Shown here one piece after another: positions 31,848 to 44,144 of a stretch of DNA of 64,000 bases. The stretch comes from Entamoeba invadens IP1 (taxonomy: Eukaryota; Evosea; Mastigamoebida; Endamoebidae). Under the pieces are notes generated by a model. The model saw nothing but the letters and a program-made list of their open reading frames with translations, had not been told where the DNA came from and did not search any database. The DNA lies in the NCBI RefSeq assembly GCF_000330505.1, contig NW_004443506.1:132206-196205 (forward strand), in the 5' to 3' direction. A program made the position numbers and the translations under genes. The stretch's first letter is position 1, and each line of letters opens with the position of its first letter.

Positions 31848-33000
31848 TTACACATTCTTCGCATACTTCATAATCCATGGGTGTTCCAAACATTCCTCAA
31901 GCTTCATTCGGCATTCGGGTATTTCCTTAGTAAGTTTGTCGATGAAGTCCCTTCCCAAAAGTGATATAAAAACGGGGTATTTAATTTTCATAGCAGTTTC
32001 GTTCTTTTCACGGGGCCAATACTCTGCTGGGTTTAAAGGTGCGTATCCTGCGAGAAATTCAAATGTTAATATTCCGAGTCCCCATTGGTCCAGTGACTCG
32101 TCATAAGCTTTCCCACGTACTATTTCTGGGCAGAAGTACTCGGGGGTCCCGCACTTAGTTTCTCTCTTACGGTCCGTTCGCACTGACAGTCCAAAATCAG
32201 CCAACTTAACATTCCCAGACATATCCAAAAGTATATTCTCCGGCTTTAAATCTCTGTGAATGCACTTCATACTATGCACATAGATCAACGCTCGTGTCGT
32301 CTGTTTAACGTACTTCGCAGCTTCATCATCGGCAAACCTCCCCTTCTCCTTCAATAATTTATATAACTCCCCACGCTTACAATACTCCATCACTATATAA
32401 AAGTACTTATCGTCTTCAAAGAACGTCAACATCTTCACTATGTTCGGGTGGCTCATATGTGACATGATTTCTATCTCCCGTTTCAGGTTCATTCCATACA
32501 CAACATCTTCCATTTGCGTCTTTCTGACACGTTTGAGCGCACAGACGTATTGCCTATGTTGTCAATTGATCGTATATTACTTGAAGACTCCACTAAATAC
32601 CTCATAATATATTAACGAGTCAATTAGGGAGTTAAATTATTAACGAATATACCTTAATAGTATTATTTATTCAATAAATATAGTATAATATAGTATAATA
32701 TATTCTTATATTACTATAATATAAAAGTATTAGATATAAAAGAACACACTTTGGCTTGAAGAGAGCTAAATAGACTTCACCGAAATTTCCACGGCCAAGG
32801 TACTCCCCAATTGAAAACATACTTAAGTCGTACTTGGAAGGGACAATGGGTTGAAAAGTTCTGAAAAGACCGGAGTTCACATATACACGAGAAATAGAGA
32901 AACGCATTGCTCTGAAGGGAACAAAGGGTTTCATTGTAACACGGAAGGCTTGTACTGTTTCCAACATAGTGTGACGGGCCTTCTGAAGAATGCGACTCAT
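31848..33000 (-). CDS. Aurora-like serine/threonine kinase, 2 exons, 318 aa
   Basis: Exons are 32750-33000 and 31848-32553 (957 coding bases). The intron starts GTGTGT instead of the usual GTTTGT and ends CATAG. The join restores FKPKQYVCALKRVRK around Lys84. All catalytic motifs are present: glycine loop GRGNFGEV (69-76), Lys91, a C-helix Glu in LKREIEIM, HRDLKPEN, ADFGLS and GTPEYFCPE in the activation segment. A short basic N-terminus precedes the domain. The GTPEY-type loop and compact C-lobe fit the Aurora/Polo group best, suggesting a mitotic role, but the substrate is unknown and a generic AGC/CAMK-like kinase cannot be excluded. Confidence 0.85.
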
Positions 33001-33533
33001 TATCTTTTGAGTTCTGTTTGTGGTAGTTTTATATCCTTTAATAAATGGGATGGAAAAAACAAAGAAAAAAAGAACTAATTTTGAAGGGAAAGTTAAAACA
33101 AATGGTTGGTTGAATTTATTTGGGGATAACTGGTTTAAATATGAAAAATAGAAAAAATGAGAAAAAATGGATAATAACAAAATTATAATAAACTATTTAT
33201 TTTTTCTATATTTAGTTAGAATAAATATTTTTTTGGTTTTAAAAATGGTTGTTAGTGACAATTAATTTCACAGTAGTAAGGTAATTCAAATTAATTATTT
33301 GAATAATCTTAAGACTAAGTTGTAATGATTTCAAATACTTCTCTTTTCAAATGGTATCAAAATTATTAATTAACAAAGAATGTATTTTTTTCATTTTAAA
33401 ATTGAATTGAAGTTGAAGAATAATTTGAAATTTTAACAAAACAGATACACACATCGATAACATTTTGCTACAAAATTTCTTTGAAAATAATTAATATCAA
33501 CTTAAAACAAGTAAATTATTTAAACACCAATAA
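33001..33533. other. Spacer upstream of the kinase
   Basis: AT-rich, with no gene recognised. It holds the kinase promoter on the minus strand and separates it from the plus-strand relic beginning at 33534. Confidence 0.4.
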
Positions 33534-33930
33534 AATGAAATTAAAATGTGGATTATTGGATAGGGATGAATTCCAAAACAAACGAAAAATTTGTATAAAA
33601 AGTGACACAAGGTTTGATTTTCAATAACAAAATGTGTTTTTGAAAACAATTTCAAAGAAATAGTAGAAGATGGGATATGTAACAGTCTTGAAAGATTCAT
33701 ATTAAATAATATAACAGAAACTTATGATGGTTGCAAAAACAGAGTAAATGAGTTTTGCAAAAGTTGTCAAATGGGCAAATGCAACGTATGTAATGTGGAG
33801 TATTTGATAATAAACAAATAGAAATGAGTATATAAAGATGGATATTATACAATATTAATGGGAACTTGTGTATGTTAAAACAGATATACGCCAAAATGCG
33901 ATCAATGTAACATATAAACAAGTGCACATA
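33534..33930 (+). pseudogene. Relic of a cysteine-rich surface protein (TMK-like repeats)
   Basis: A plus-strand coding-like stretch begins MKLKCGLLDRDEF, shifts frame once near 33630, then reads through DGCKNRVNEFCKSCQMGKCNVC and, after two in-frame stops, GYYTILMGTCVC and TPKCDQC. The CxxC spacing and G-x-CxxC repeats resemble the furin-like, Cys-rich ectodomains of Entamoeba transmembrane kinases and related surface proteins. Stops and a shift make it a pseudogene of at most about 130 codons. No kinase domain follows. The family label is inference from spacing. Confidence 0.5.
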
Positions 33931-34965
33931 AGTGATAATAATAAAACTTTAATTACAACAGGTAAATTGCGTTATGAAGCTATCAGTGTTGGTTAATGTG
34001 GTGTTATCAACCATGTTTTTGATGGTTTTAATTCAAACTATGGTATTATTAATGTCAAGTCGTTAAATTGTAAAACAATAATTAGGTGAATATTTTCTAC
34101 CTGTTTGTTATTTATTTTAAAAATATGAAATATATTTTCACTGTTTTCATATTGTGTTAATATTTTTTTGAATATTGTTAATGGATATATAATATAATAA
34201 TAAATCAACTTTATATTAAAATTAAAGGTTGAATATTAATAAAATCTATTTGTTTAAAAGTATTATATTTTTGGCTTTTTTAATTGGTACAATCTAATAA
34301 ATAATTTTAGTTTGTTTTTATTCGAAATTAATCTTTCTTGGTGAAAAAACAACTCAAAAATGTTTTAGAGTATTGTAAAATAGTTGTATTATATTAATAT
34401 TATTAATTATTTTATTAATAATAATAAAAACAGAAATTTTGGGACAAAATAAAAAAGTGAAAACAATATCAAAATAATAAAATAAACAAACAAAAATTGT
34501 TTTAAAAAACGGGAATTTATTCAAATTGTATTGTTGAATTTTTTAACAAAATGAAACAATTTTTAGTTTAAATAGTGACAGCAATTTCTATAACCAAAAC
34601 GGGAATTTACCAACATATTTCAAAGTGAATTTTGACTTTACATTATAACTAAACAAAAAAATAGTTTGAGAAGTAAAAAAAAAAATTATATGACATTTCC
34701 CGTTTTTTAAATATGTTTTTGTGTAACATTCATTTCTTTTCTTTTTTACATGGATGACAAGTAAAAGTCTTAAAGCAAAAACTTTAAAATTTATCTCTTT
34801 GGTTTTAATACGCCTAAAAATAGCCTTTTCAAAAAGACCAAAACAATGTGACTGTTTGAAAATCTTCATCAATTAAAATAATATATTTATAATTAAGAAA
34901 CAATAATTGAATAGTACTTTTCGACAACAAGTGGTTTTACCAAATCATCTCAAAAAGCACACTAA
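33931..34965. other. Long AT-rich spacer
   Basis: No gene recognised. Several short copies of motifs such as AACGGGAATTTA and ATTTCCCG occur (about 34508, 34598, 34695), which may be fragments of a dispersed repeat. Confidence 0.4.
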
Positions 34966-36078
34966 ATGAGTACAAAGTACGACCTCCAATTCAAAGGTAT
35001 CTCGCACTTACCAGGCGATGACGGCTTAAAGTTTCACACCCTGATGAAGACGACCAGTGATTTTATATTGAACACTATGTCTCAACTTAACGAAGATTAC
35101 AAGAAAGTGGATGTTGAAGGGACGATCCAGAGTATTCACAACTCGACCATCCTTGCGGACATTGCGCAAATCACACAATATGGCGAGCAAGAGACAAACC
35201 TAATACAAATCATGGAAGACCGGAAACCGAGTTTCGACATTCTGGATAAGATCGACAAAGAGAAAGCGACTCTCCGGATTATCTATGACAACATGAATAA
35301 CATCGAACAGCTCCGAGATTTCTGTTCCCGAGTTGTCGACTTTATCACCGCTGTTTCTGATATTCTGAAGAACGTCGACTTGTGGAATTGTAAGTACGCT
35401 GTCTCGTATTTAGAGAAGCTCAAATTGTTCATCAAGACGATGGTTGAATACAAGAAGTCGAATTCGGGAAGAACCGTCATCATGTCGGAGATCATTCACA
35501 CGAAGAAGAATGGCGATTTAATGGTCAATGCGGTATACAATTTCATGACAAACAGAGCATCAAATTATGGGAAAGATGAAGGGGAAGTGAACATCACTGC
35601 ACTCTCCATTAAGACGGGCTTCGATCAGTTATACGCCTTTGTTGTTGGTACTGCGGACGTGACCAAAGTGAAAGAGTTCAAAACAGCGTTGGACAAAGCT
35701 GAGGAGTTTCTTAACAAGGAATTTCCATTTGGTGTTGTTGTGAATGTAGAGAAGAAGGACGTCGCCGAACAAGCTATGTTGCAACTCGAGAACGCTAAAA
35801 CACAAGACGAGAAGGACAAAGCTTCTATCTTATTAATGAACGAATTGGACAACAGAGCCGAGTTCACTAAAGACGAAAAGAAGAAGAAGATCTTAGCCAA
35901 AGTCTCATCCGGTAAAAAACAGAAGAAAAATAATTACAAGGAATTACTCGTCGCCGCTCGAAAACTCGCTAACAACGTCGACGAACTGAAAGAAGTCGTT
36001 TATAGTACTGACGTCGTCTCCTGTATTGATGCAGTCTCCCTCACACAAATTAGAGACGAAATGCTTGGGACTAAATAA
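34966..36078 (+). CDS. Unrecognised all-helical protein, 370 aa
   Basis: A complete intronless ORF from ATG 34966. The sequence is almost entirely amphipathic helix with heptad-like spacing and many Lys/Glu/Asp. It has no signal peptide, membrane segment or catalytic motif. A lysine-rich stretch (DEKKKKILAKVSSGKKQKKNNYKE) near residues 305-328 precedes a final helical pair (LLVAARKLANNVDELKEVVY). That last segment is reminiscent of talin/vinculin-type helical bundles, but the resemblance is too weak to name. Codon use is that of a well-expressed host gene. Function unknown. Confidence 0.7.
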   Translation: MSTKYDLQFKGISHLPGDDGLKFHTLMKTTSDFILNTMSQLNEDYKKVDVEGTIQSIHNSTILADIAQITQYGEQETNLIQIMEDRKPSFDILDKIDKEKATLRIIYDNMNNIEQLRDFCSRVVDFITAVSDILKNVDLWNCKYAVSYLEKLKLFIKTMVEYKKSNSGRTVIMSEIIHTKKNGDLMVNAVYNFMTNRASNYGKDEGEVNITALSIKTGFDQLYAFVVGTADVTKVKEFKTALDKAEEFLNKEFPFGVVVNVEKKDVAEQAMLQLENAKTQDEKDKASILLMNELDNRAEFTKDEKKKKILAKVSSGKKQKKNNYKELLVAARKLANNVDELKEVVYSTDVVSCIDAVSLTQIRDEMLGTK

Positions 36079-37005
36079 TGTAAGTGCAGTTACTCCTCTT
36101 GGTTGTATTAGTATTTGATATTAATATTTATTAATTAATATTTATTAATTAAAATATAGTTTGTTCATAAAAAAATTAGAAATAAGGTTTGTAAACTATA
36201 CTTTATAATTAGAGTATATATATAGTATAAATATGGTATAAATAGAATAAGTGATTTGAGTTGTTCAAAAACATTTAATAACGAAGGATGTGGTTACACG
36301 TTGAATTTCAAGTTCAATTGTTGTATTATATATTATAAATTATAATATTAATACATATAATACATAAAACAAATACATCATTGAAATAGTTTTTAATTAA
36401 TGTATTATAATTATATCATTATATATAATAACAAATTAACCAATGGTTTTTTTATTCAACTAAACACCGATTGAAAAAAGTCCAAATCCTTTGGGTAAAT
36501 CCACTTTATTTGGCATATTTTAATTAACGTTAAATTGTCTTCAGTTTTACATTCATTATTTTGAATTAAAAAATAGTATGGTAAAACAAATAACATATTG
36601 CATTATTGGAAAACAGAATGCAACTTGATCTTTATTTTACCAGTTAACTTCCTTTATTTTATTACTATTGAATATGGTAATTTTAATTAGAATTAACTAT
36701 TCTAGTAATTATAAGAAAAGAGTGAGTAAAGTCGCCTAACTTCTCTCTTCGTTTCTTATTAATAGAATTTTTTGATTTGTTCGATGGAAGTTGCCCCTTT
36801 TCTCCATCATTTCTTTGTTGTTGGATACACAATCAAAATATAAAATAAAGGGAATTTAGGGATACTTTCCTTTGTCATGAACTTCAAAAAAATGGTGAGA
36901 GGAATTGAAAAAAGTAATTCGTTTTTTTTTCAAGAAAAGAAATTTTTTTATAAACCACTTAGGCTTGTGGGAGCAAAGTCGCGGATTGGCAGACTTTGCT
37001 AAATA
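36079..37005. other. AT-rich spacer upstream of the ABC transporter
   Basis: No gene recognised. It includes short A/T repeats near 36120-36440 and the promoter region of the transporter at the right end. Confidence 0.45.
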
Positions 37006-37015
37006 CTATTTAAAC
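37006..37015 (+). promoter_or_regulatory. Core promoter box CTATTTAAAC of the ABC transporter
   Basis: A near match to the Entamoeba GTATTTAAA box, about 27 bases before the ATG at 37042. Confidence 0.65.
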
Positions 37016-37041
37016 GCCACGTCTAGAAAACAACCCAGAAG

Positions 37042-40000
37042 ATGCAAAACATAGGAACACACAAAATTGAAAACGCTGAAGACGACTTTGCCGTTTTCGA
37101 TGTCACACCAGACCCGGACGAATTACTCAGAAAAAACAAGAAGCCTGAGGATACTGGTTCTGTGTCTGTTAGAAAGTTATATAGATATGCAAATTGGCTT
37201 GATTTGGTTCTCCTTATCACTGGTATCCTTGGTGCATTAGCCAGTGGCATATTGAGTCCATTGATGATGATAGTCATGGGTGATATGATGGATACTTTTA
37301 ACACTTCAGACATGGCTTCAATTGATATGTCACAGGTTCCATTAGTGAAGCAGTATGAAATGAATCACATGGTTGTTTGTGTCTCACATCTTCTTTTTCA
37401 CACTCAAATTAGAGTCAACTCTATTCTATTTAAAGTATTCCATATCAAATAGTTTAATTAATAATAAAATAACTAGTAGACCGAAACTATTTCAAGCACG
37501 ATCAACGACCTTGTTCTGAAAATGCTGTACTTTGCCATCGGCACTACTGTGGCGACGTTCTTGAACCAGTTCTGCTTCTTTGTACTCTCTGAAAGGCAGG
37601 GTATTAAAATTCGATTACTTTACTTTAGAGCACTTTTAAGACAAGACTCTGGATGGTACGACTTCCACGAATCTGGAGAATTGACGTCAAGAATAGCGTC
37701 AGACGTCCAACTGATTCAAGACGGCATGTCACAAAAGTTTGCGATTTTATTCCAAACGCTTGCCGGGTTCATCACAGGCTACGCAATTGGGTTTTCAAAG
37801 TGCTGGGATTTGACTTTGGTCATCTTGGCTGTGGCCCCACTGATGTTTATCACTATTGTCATCCTTGCAGTCTCGATCACAAAGGCAACTTCAAAAGGAC
37901 AAAACGCTACTGGTATTGCTGGAGCTATAGCAGAAGCTACAATAGGCAATATGAGGACCGTTCAATCCCTTGGACAAGAGAAAGAGTTCCACCAAGCGTA
38001 TGACAAACAAATGAAGACCATTCGAGCGTGTTATGTGTTTAGAGCACATATGGTAGGTGCGGGGCTTGGAGTTATCATGTTTCTGATCTTAGGTTCATTC
38101 AGTTTAGGAGTATGGTATGGTACTATGATTATTCGAGGCAGTGGAGGGAGTAAGAATATTACTGCAGGATCTGGTTTGTGTTTTTCTATATATATAACTA
38201 TATATTTTATAGTATGCTATTGGATTGTTTATTATAAAAGTATAGAAATGAGGAGAGTAACAAGTAGTGATGGTTGTCTTCATGTCAGTGTTAATGGCGA
38301 CTATGGGCATTGCGGGTATCTCTACACCACTCAACGCACTGTCAACAGCACAAGCCTCTGCGTATAGAATCTACCAAACGATTGACAGAATTCCAGACAT
38401 TGATAGTAAAAGCTCTGCTGGATTAAAACCAGCAACATGTGAAGGCAATATTAAATTGGAAGATGTACAATTCAGATACCCGACACGACCAACTAAACAG
38501 ATCTTAGGAGGACTCGATTTGGCGATTAACAAAGGAGAGACAGTAGCATTGGTAGGAGCGTCTGGGTGTGGGAAGAGTACTACAATTCAGTTGATTCAAC
38601 GGGTCTATGATGTTGTAGGAGGTGCTGTGAAATTAGATGGGACCGATTTGCGAGAGTTAAACTTGCGGTGGCTGAGAAACCAGATTGGACTTGTCGGGCA
38701 AGAGCCTGTCTTGTTTGCTTGTACCATTCGAGAGAACATTATGTTGGGTGCAAGAGATGGAGAGACGCCTACAGAGGACGAAATGATTGAATGTGCGAAG
38801 ATGGCGAATGCACATGATTTCATATCTCATTTACCGGAAGGGTATGATACTATGGTAGGGGAGAGAGGTGCAGCGTTGTCTGGAGGACAAAAGCAGCGGA
38901 TTGCGATAGCAAGAGCACTAATTAGAAAGCCGACTATCTTATTACTTGATGAAGCAACAAGTGCACTTGATACACAAAGTGAAAAGATTGTGCAACAAGC
39001 CCTTGAGAAGGCGTCAGAAGGAAGAACAACAGTCATTGTCGCACATCGACTGACTACCGTGCGACACGCCAATCGGATTTGTGTGTTCCATCAAGGAGAA
39101 ATTATCGAGAGTGGGACCCATGAAGAATTAATGGAGCTTAAAGGGACGTATTATGGACTAGTGAAGAGACAATCTATGGAAGAAGAAGTCGACCAAGAGA
39201 CTGTGGAACAAGATTTAAAGAAGTTTAGAGAGCAAGAAGAGAAGGAGGCGGAGACTATAATGTTACACAAAGAGGAGTCTAATTTGTTAGAGACTGCGGA
39301 TGTTGCTGAGCGACTTCAAAAGGAGTACGACGATGAAAAGAAGAAGTTGAAACACTCGAACAAATTTGTTATGTTTAGAGTCTTGTGGGACAACTTTAGT
39401 CATGAATATATACTTGCATTCTTTGGTATTATCGGAGGGATTGGAGGAGGTGCAGTCTTCCCGTTCTACACATTACAGTTCATGGATGTCTTGATGGTGA
39501 TGATGACGATGACTCCTAACCAAGACCCAACCCCGGACCAAAGTGACACGATTCGAACGAAGTGTCTTGCTATTCTAGGCTTTGGATTTGCAATTTTGGC
39601 GGCTATTTACTTGTACTTGGGCCTCTTCTTGGCAGCTGGAGAGAAGATGATAGCACGAATGAGGTCAAGACTGTACCAATCACTCTTAAGACAGAACATC
39701 TCGTATTATGACAGAAAGGAGAACATGGTTGGTAAGGTGACAACACGACTTGCGTCGGATCCAACGACTTTAAAGGGGATAGCAGGAGAAAGAATAGGAA
39801 ATATCGTGAACACTTTGTCCTCTGTTGGATTTGGTATTGGAGTTGCATTTTACTTTGACTGGAGAATAGCTTTATGTGTCATAGCAGTCACTCCAATCTT
39901 GATCACCGTTGTATTCTTGAATGGTAAATTGAACTCACAACAGTCATCCCCGGCTACTGAGGCATATGAAGAGTCCGGTATTACATTAGTCGAAGCTGTT

Positions 40001-41271
40001 GAGAGTATTAAAACGGTTCAATCTCTTTGCAGAGAAGACTTCTTCTTCAAGAAGTTTGAAAAGAACCTCGAGAAGCCAAGAAAGAACATCATGAAGTGGG
40101 GGCCGATCTTGTCATTCATAGGAGCAGCAAACACTTGTGTCACTAGTTGTATCAACTCATATTCTATGTACATCGGAACTTATATGATCAAGAAGACTAG
40201 CAACTACGAAGTACCATTCATGCAATTTATTGGAGAGTTCATGAAGAGTTTCATTAACATGCAGAAGTCGATGATGAGTGTGATGACTGCAGCAAATGCG
40301 TGTGGGACTTTGTTTGTTATTATACTATAATATTACAATAACAATACTATAATACAATAATAATACTATTATAATAAAAATAGAATAATATAATAACAAC
40401 CAGAGGAACAATCATCCCAGACTTAGGGAAGGCGATGACTGCGGCTAAAAATACATTTGACGTGTATGACAGAGTACCGAGTATAGATGTGTATAATGAG
40501 AGTGGTGATAAATTGGAGAATGTCATGGGGGAGATTGAATTTAAGAACATCTGCTTTAGATACCCGACACGACCTGAGAATGCGGTCTTGAAAGGGATCT
40601 CATTTAAAGTAGAGAAAGGAAAGACGGTAGCATTGGTAGGAGCGTCTGGGTGCGGGAAGAGTACTGGAATTCAGTTGATCGAACGATTCTATGATCCCAC
40701 ATATGGAGAGGTCTTGTTTGATGGTCATAACGTGAAGGATTTGAACATCCACTTCTTGAGAAGTCAAATTGGACTTGTTGGGCAAGAGCCGGTCTTGTTT
40801 GCTGAGAGTGTTATGGACAACATTAAGAGAGGTATTCCAGAGGGAATAGAAGTCACAAATGATCAAATTTATGCGGCAGCTAAGATGGCGAATGCACACG
40901 ACTTTATTAGTGCGATGCCAGAAGGATATAACACTATGGTGGGGGATAGAGGCGCACAGATCTCTGGAGGTCAAAAGCAGCGGATTGCGATTGCAAGAGC
41001 ACTTGTTAGAAACCCTAAAGTCTTGTTGTTGGATGAAGCAACAAGTGCACTTGATTCGGAGTCAGAGAAAATCGTGCAAGATGCCTTGGATAAAGCCGCA
41101 CAAGGACGTACAACAATAGTCATAGCACATCGATTATCTACTATTCAAGGTGCCGATCAGATATGTGTCATCATGCGAGGAAAAGTAGCTGAGAGAGGGA
41201 CACATGAGGAGTTATTAAAACTGAAAGGGTTTTATTACACATTAGCAATGCAACAATTTGGGTCTGTTTAA
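37042..41271 (+). CDS. MDR-type P-glycoprotein (ABCB), 4 exons, 1312 aa
   Basis: An ATP-driven exporter of hydrophobic compounds in the plasma membrane. Exons are 37042-37374, 37480-38173, 38268-40311 and 40404-41271 (3939 coding bases, frame kept). All introns start GTTTGT; they end TAG, TAG and CAG. The layout is TMD1 (LVLLITGILGALASG and five more segments)-NBD1-TMD2-NBD2. Walker A GASGCGKST occurs at about 439 and 1103. The signatures LSGGQKQRIAIARAL and ISGGQKQRIAIARAL are followed by ILLLDEATSALD and VLLLDEATSALD with their Walker B motifs. An acidic linker rich in Glu joins the halves. Full length, so probably functional. E. histolytica has homologous Pgp genes linked to emetine resistance; the substrate here is unknown. 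Confidence 0.95.
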
Positions 41272-41390
41272 TTTATTGGTGTTGAATTCATTTATTGATC
41301 CATTTGATTAACACTTAAAATAACGCCCTTATTTTTGTTTTGGCCTGTTTTTATAGGGATATTAATCTAATTTTTGATGATTTTCCTTTT

Positions 41391-41510
41391 TTGGCTTGTG
41401 TATTGTTTATGCACATAATATAAACTCTAAAAAAACGGAAATTTATTTAATAAACTCAAGATTTCCCGATTTTACGACCACTTGAATTTTGTTCAATGTT
41501 ATTTAAAGTG
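41391..41510 (+). repeat. Dispersed ~120-base repeat, copy 1
   Basis: Matches 58988-59106 over its whole length with small indels. Shared blocks include GTGTATTGTT, ATTTAATAAA and GATTTCCCGAT. It lies just downstream of the ABC transporter. No inverted ends or ORF. Confidence 0.65.
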
Positions 41511-41555
41511 TTAATAAGTGGTTGAATTATTACACTATTATATTATAGTATATTT

Positions 41556-41589
41556 TTTACTACTATATTATTAATAATATAGTAGTAAA
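41556..41589. repeat. Perfect 34-base palindrome
   Basis: Two 17-base arms, TTTACTACTATATTATT and its complement, meet with no loop. Potential cruciform in a convergent spacer. Confidence 0.8.
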
Positions 41590-41700
41590 TATATAATATA
41601 TATAATAATATAATTTATTATTATTATTATTATTATTATTAAATATAATATACTATAATATTGTTATAATATTATTATAGTAGTATAATAGATATACCAT

Positions 41701-42654
41701 TCAATTAATTAAAGAAGCTTGAACCATTTGAATAATCCCTTCAAACGTTTTGTTGCACGCTAAAAATCCCGACGCGTGACAAAAAACACAGCCAGCGATA
41801 TGGGAAACGGAAGATAAAGTCTCGTCCCGAAGACCACGCCAAGCTTCAGGAAAACACTTTTGTGGGATGTAACTGTATTGTTTGGGAAGAGCAGTAGCCC
41901 GCCACTGTTCGCCACGCTTTGAGTCTTTTTGAATGACGTATAGTAAAGAGACGTGATTTCCAGCGTTGCGCTCTTCGTTCTCGAGCATTTGAATAGCGTC
42001 AGTGAAATCTCGTTCGTCGGTGATGTAGATGACATTACCGGATGGGTTGATTTCAAAGCGATGAGTAAAAGCAGTACGTACTATTGGGAGCTTATTGTGG
42101 ACGATTTGATATGAATCATAGACGGCTGCTAAAAACTCCGGTTGAGCTAATGCAACGGCGTCTTCAAACGACTTTCCGATTGTGTTATATCGCTTGATGC
42201 GCGCAGTCAATGTTGTTGTGTCTCGATACAACAACTCCCCATTTGAGACATCTACACCATTATCGTTAGCGTCGATAGCCTTTAGAAAGGTATCGTAGAC
42301 GTTGTTCTTAATTGACTCGATTTCGCTGTCTGTTGCTGTTATCATAAATTCCGTTGAAAGAACATTCTTAACAATTTCGTTGCCATAATGCTTGAAAAGT
42401 AGTCCACATCCACATAATTTCACAGTCTGTGCAGGTGAAAACGTTTCGTTAAAGCCACGTTGGTGGTGATCGTACCGTTTTCTGCTGTGGTCATAGACAC
42501 ACCCAATGTCAAACACTAAATCACACGTCGAAAGAACTGCAAGATCAAAGGTACGGACTAACTCAAAATCTCTGAACGCCAAAACATAGCGCAAAAGCAC
42601 AACACCAGTGACGTCGTCGCTGTGGTAAGTCCCAGTGTGTACTCCAACACGCAT
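41701..42654 (-). CDS. MYG1: MYG1-family exonuclease (UPF0160), 317 aa
   Basis: MYG1 proteins are DHH-like metal-dependent 3'-5' RNA exonucleases that process RNAs in nucleus and mitochondria of other eukaryotes. Family motifs are present: VGVHTGTYHSDDVTGVVLLR at the N-terminus (metal-binding HxGxxHxDD, residues about 6-14), VFDIGCVYDHSRKRYDHHQRGF (about 48-69) with the DHH triad, and the C-terminal VCFCHASGFLA-like strand (GCVFCHASGF). Length is slightly shorter than animal and yeast homologues, lacking a mitochondrial presequence, which fits an organism with mitosomes. It starts at ATG 42654 and is intronless. Confidence 0.9.
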   Translation of the reverse strand: MRVGVHTGTYHSDDVTGVVLLRYVLAFRDFELVRTFDLAVLSTCDLVFDIGCVYDHSRKRYDHHQRGFNETFSPAQTVKLCGCGLLFKHYGNEIVKNVLSTEFMITATDSEIESIKNNVYDTFLKAIDANDNGVDVSNGELLYRDTTTLTARIKRYNTIGKSFEDAVALAQPEFLAAVYDSYQIVHNKLPIVRTAFTHRFEINPSGNVIYITDERDFTDAIQMLENEERNAGNHVSLLYVIQKDSKRGEQWRATALPKQYSYIPQKCFPEAWRGLRDETLSSVSHIAGCVFCHASGFLACNKTFEGIIQMVQASLIN

Positions 42655-42959
42655 GTATCTAGTTTTTTATTAGTTTCAAAACCATTTATTGGTTATTAGT
42701 AATATAGTTATATTATTAGTATTTTTTATTATTATTAATAGACGCATTTTATTAATTAAAATATACTATTCTGTAGTAAAATGACAACTCAAACAAAATC
42801 ACTTTTTGACAAGACATAATAGTATTACTATAGTTTACTGTATTATGTTATATAATACGATAATATTGCATCCAATTTTTGGTTCAAACCACAAGATTAC
42901 TAGTAATTATAATTACGAAACCTAAACAGAATAGTAAAAATCTCCCAACTAGAAAATGT
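42655..42959. other. Divergent promoter spacer
   Basis: AT-rich, between the minus-strand MYG1 gene and the plus-strand membrane protein. No element stands out. Confidence 0.4.
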
Positions 42960-43920
42960 ATGAAAACCAGCATTATTATTGTTGTTGGTCTTTCGGTACT
43001 TTTTCTGATGTTTTGTTTTTTGCCGCTTCTCTTTTTCCGCGTTGAGAAAATGACGATCGTTGAAAATCCGATAAACCGGCAAAGGCCGATTGTAGTAACG
43101 AACCCCGAAATTATAGACATCGACTACGACGAAGTCCCCGAACTTCCTCTTGCCGAACAAAAGGTAGTCGACTTAATTCCACAAGTCAAAGAACAACAGA
43201 AATTCAAGATAGGGATATGGCCTGTTGTTAATACAAAAGTGAGAGGGACGATGAAACACAACAACATTGCATTTGAAGTTGTTTCTTATGAGGCAAGAAA
43301 CAAATACGAACGATACCCAAGGTATGGGTATTACATCTCAAATTTCAATTTTAATATTAGAAACGACACAACGAAGGAGTACACGATGGAACAATACACA
43401 GAAGATATTGCTATGTCTCACGAGTACTACGAGATTAGTGCTGGGGAGTTACCAACAAAGTATGACTATATATTTATACCTCCAGTCGGTTTGTTCTGAA
43501 TATATAAGAAGATTTCTATATATATATATATATATAGAATCAAACATCTCATCTTTAGGTGTTACACTCAACGACAAAATCGCAGAGAAACTCTACACTT
43601 TCTTGAACGCTGCAACACAAACTAATACGGAGGCGTGCGTGTACCAAACGTATATGTCTGAAGAGGAAAGAATTAAAAATCGAGTCTATCACAAGTATAG
43701 AGGATATATGCCTAACTTCCCAAAGAGAACACACAAGAGTATCAGCGGGTTACTCTTCAAGGGAAGTATGTTAGAACTCTTGGAAGAGTATGGAAAAGTT
43801 CTGTACTTCATCTCAAGGTTCGACACTAACATCCAACATTACTGTGAAATCGCCGATAAGGAAATCTTCGTGGCTCCTGAAAACATTTACGAACTGCCAA
43901 CTCACAACTTTTTCAACTAA
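42960..43920 (+). CDS. Single-pass membrane protein of unknown function, 2 exons, 296 aa
   Basis: Exons are 42960-43488 and 43559-43920 (891 coding bases). The intron begins GTTTGTTC, contains a (TA)n run and ends TTTAG. The chosen ATG is directly followed by a hydrophobic anchor (TSIIIVVGLSVLFLMFCFLPLLFF, residues 3-26), with most of the protein on the far side, so a type II or signal-anchor topology is likely. The lumenal or outer part has regions such as YEARNKYERYPRYGYYISNF and, after the junction, VTLNDKIAEKLYTFLNAATQTNTEACVYQTYMS. No catalytic motif or family recognised. Possibly an Entamoeba-specific endomembrane enzyme or surface protein. Confidence 0.75.
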
Positions 43921-44144
43921 TTGACTTGATTTGACTTTATAATAAAATTATTACTACTATTTAATTCATTTTGTATTTTTAAGTGTATTATATTTTTTAG
44001 TTAAAAAATACCATCATTTAATTTATTTATTAAGTATAGTAATATATACTATAGATTTTAGATAGTAATATAATTAGTAATATTATAGTAATATTTATAA
44101 AAAAACAATAGTAAAAAGAAATCACAGGTTAATCAGTTAATTAC

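Larger units (their letters stand above)
41272..41700. other. Convergent spacer with repeat copy and palindromes
   Basis: Holds one copy of a dispersed repeat (41391-41510), a perfect 34-base palindrome (41556-41589) and a short (TTA)n run near 41612-41640. Confidence 0.6.

Noticed and set aside
42884..43160. Minus-strand frames opposite the membrane protein
   Set aside because: Shadows of the plus-strand gene, whose hydrophobic anchor and spliced continuation are convincing.
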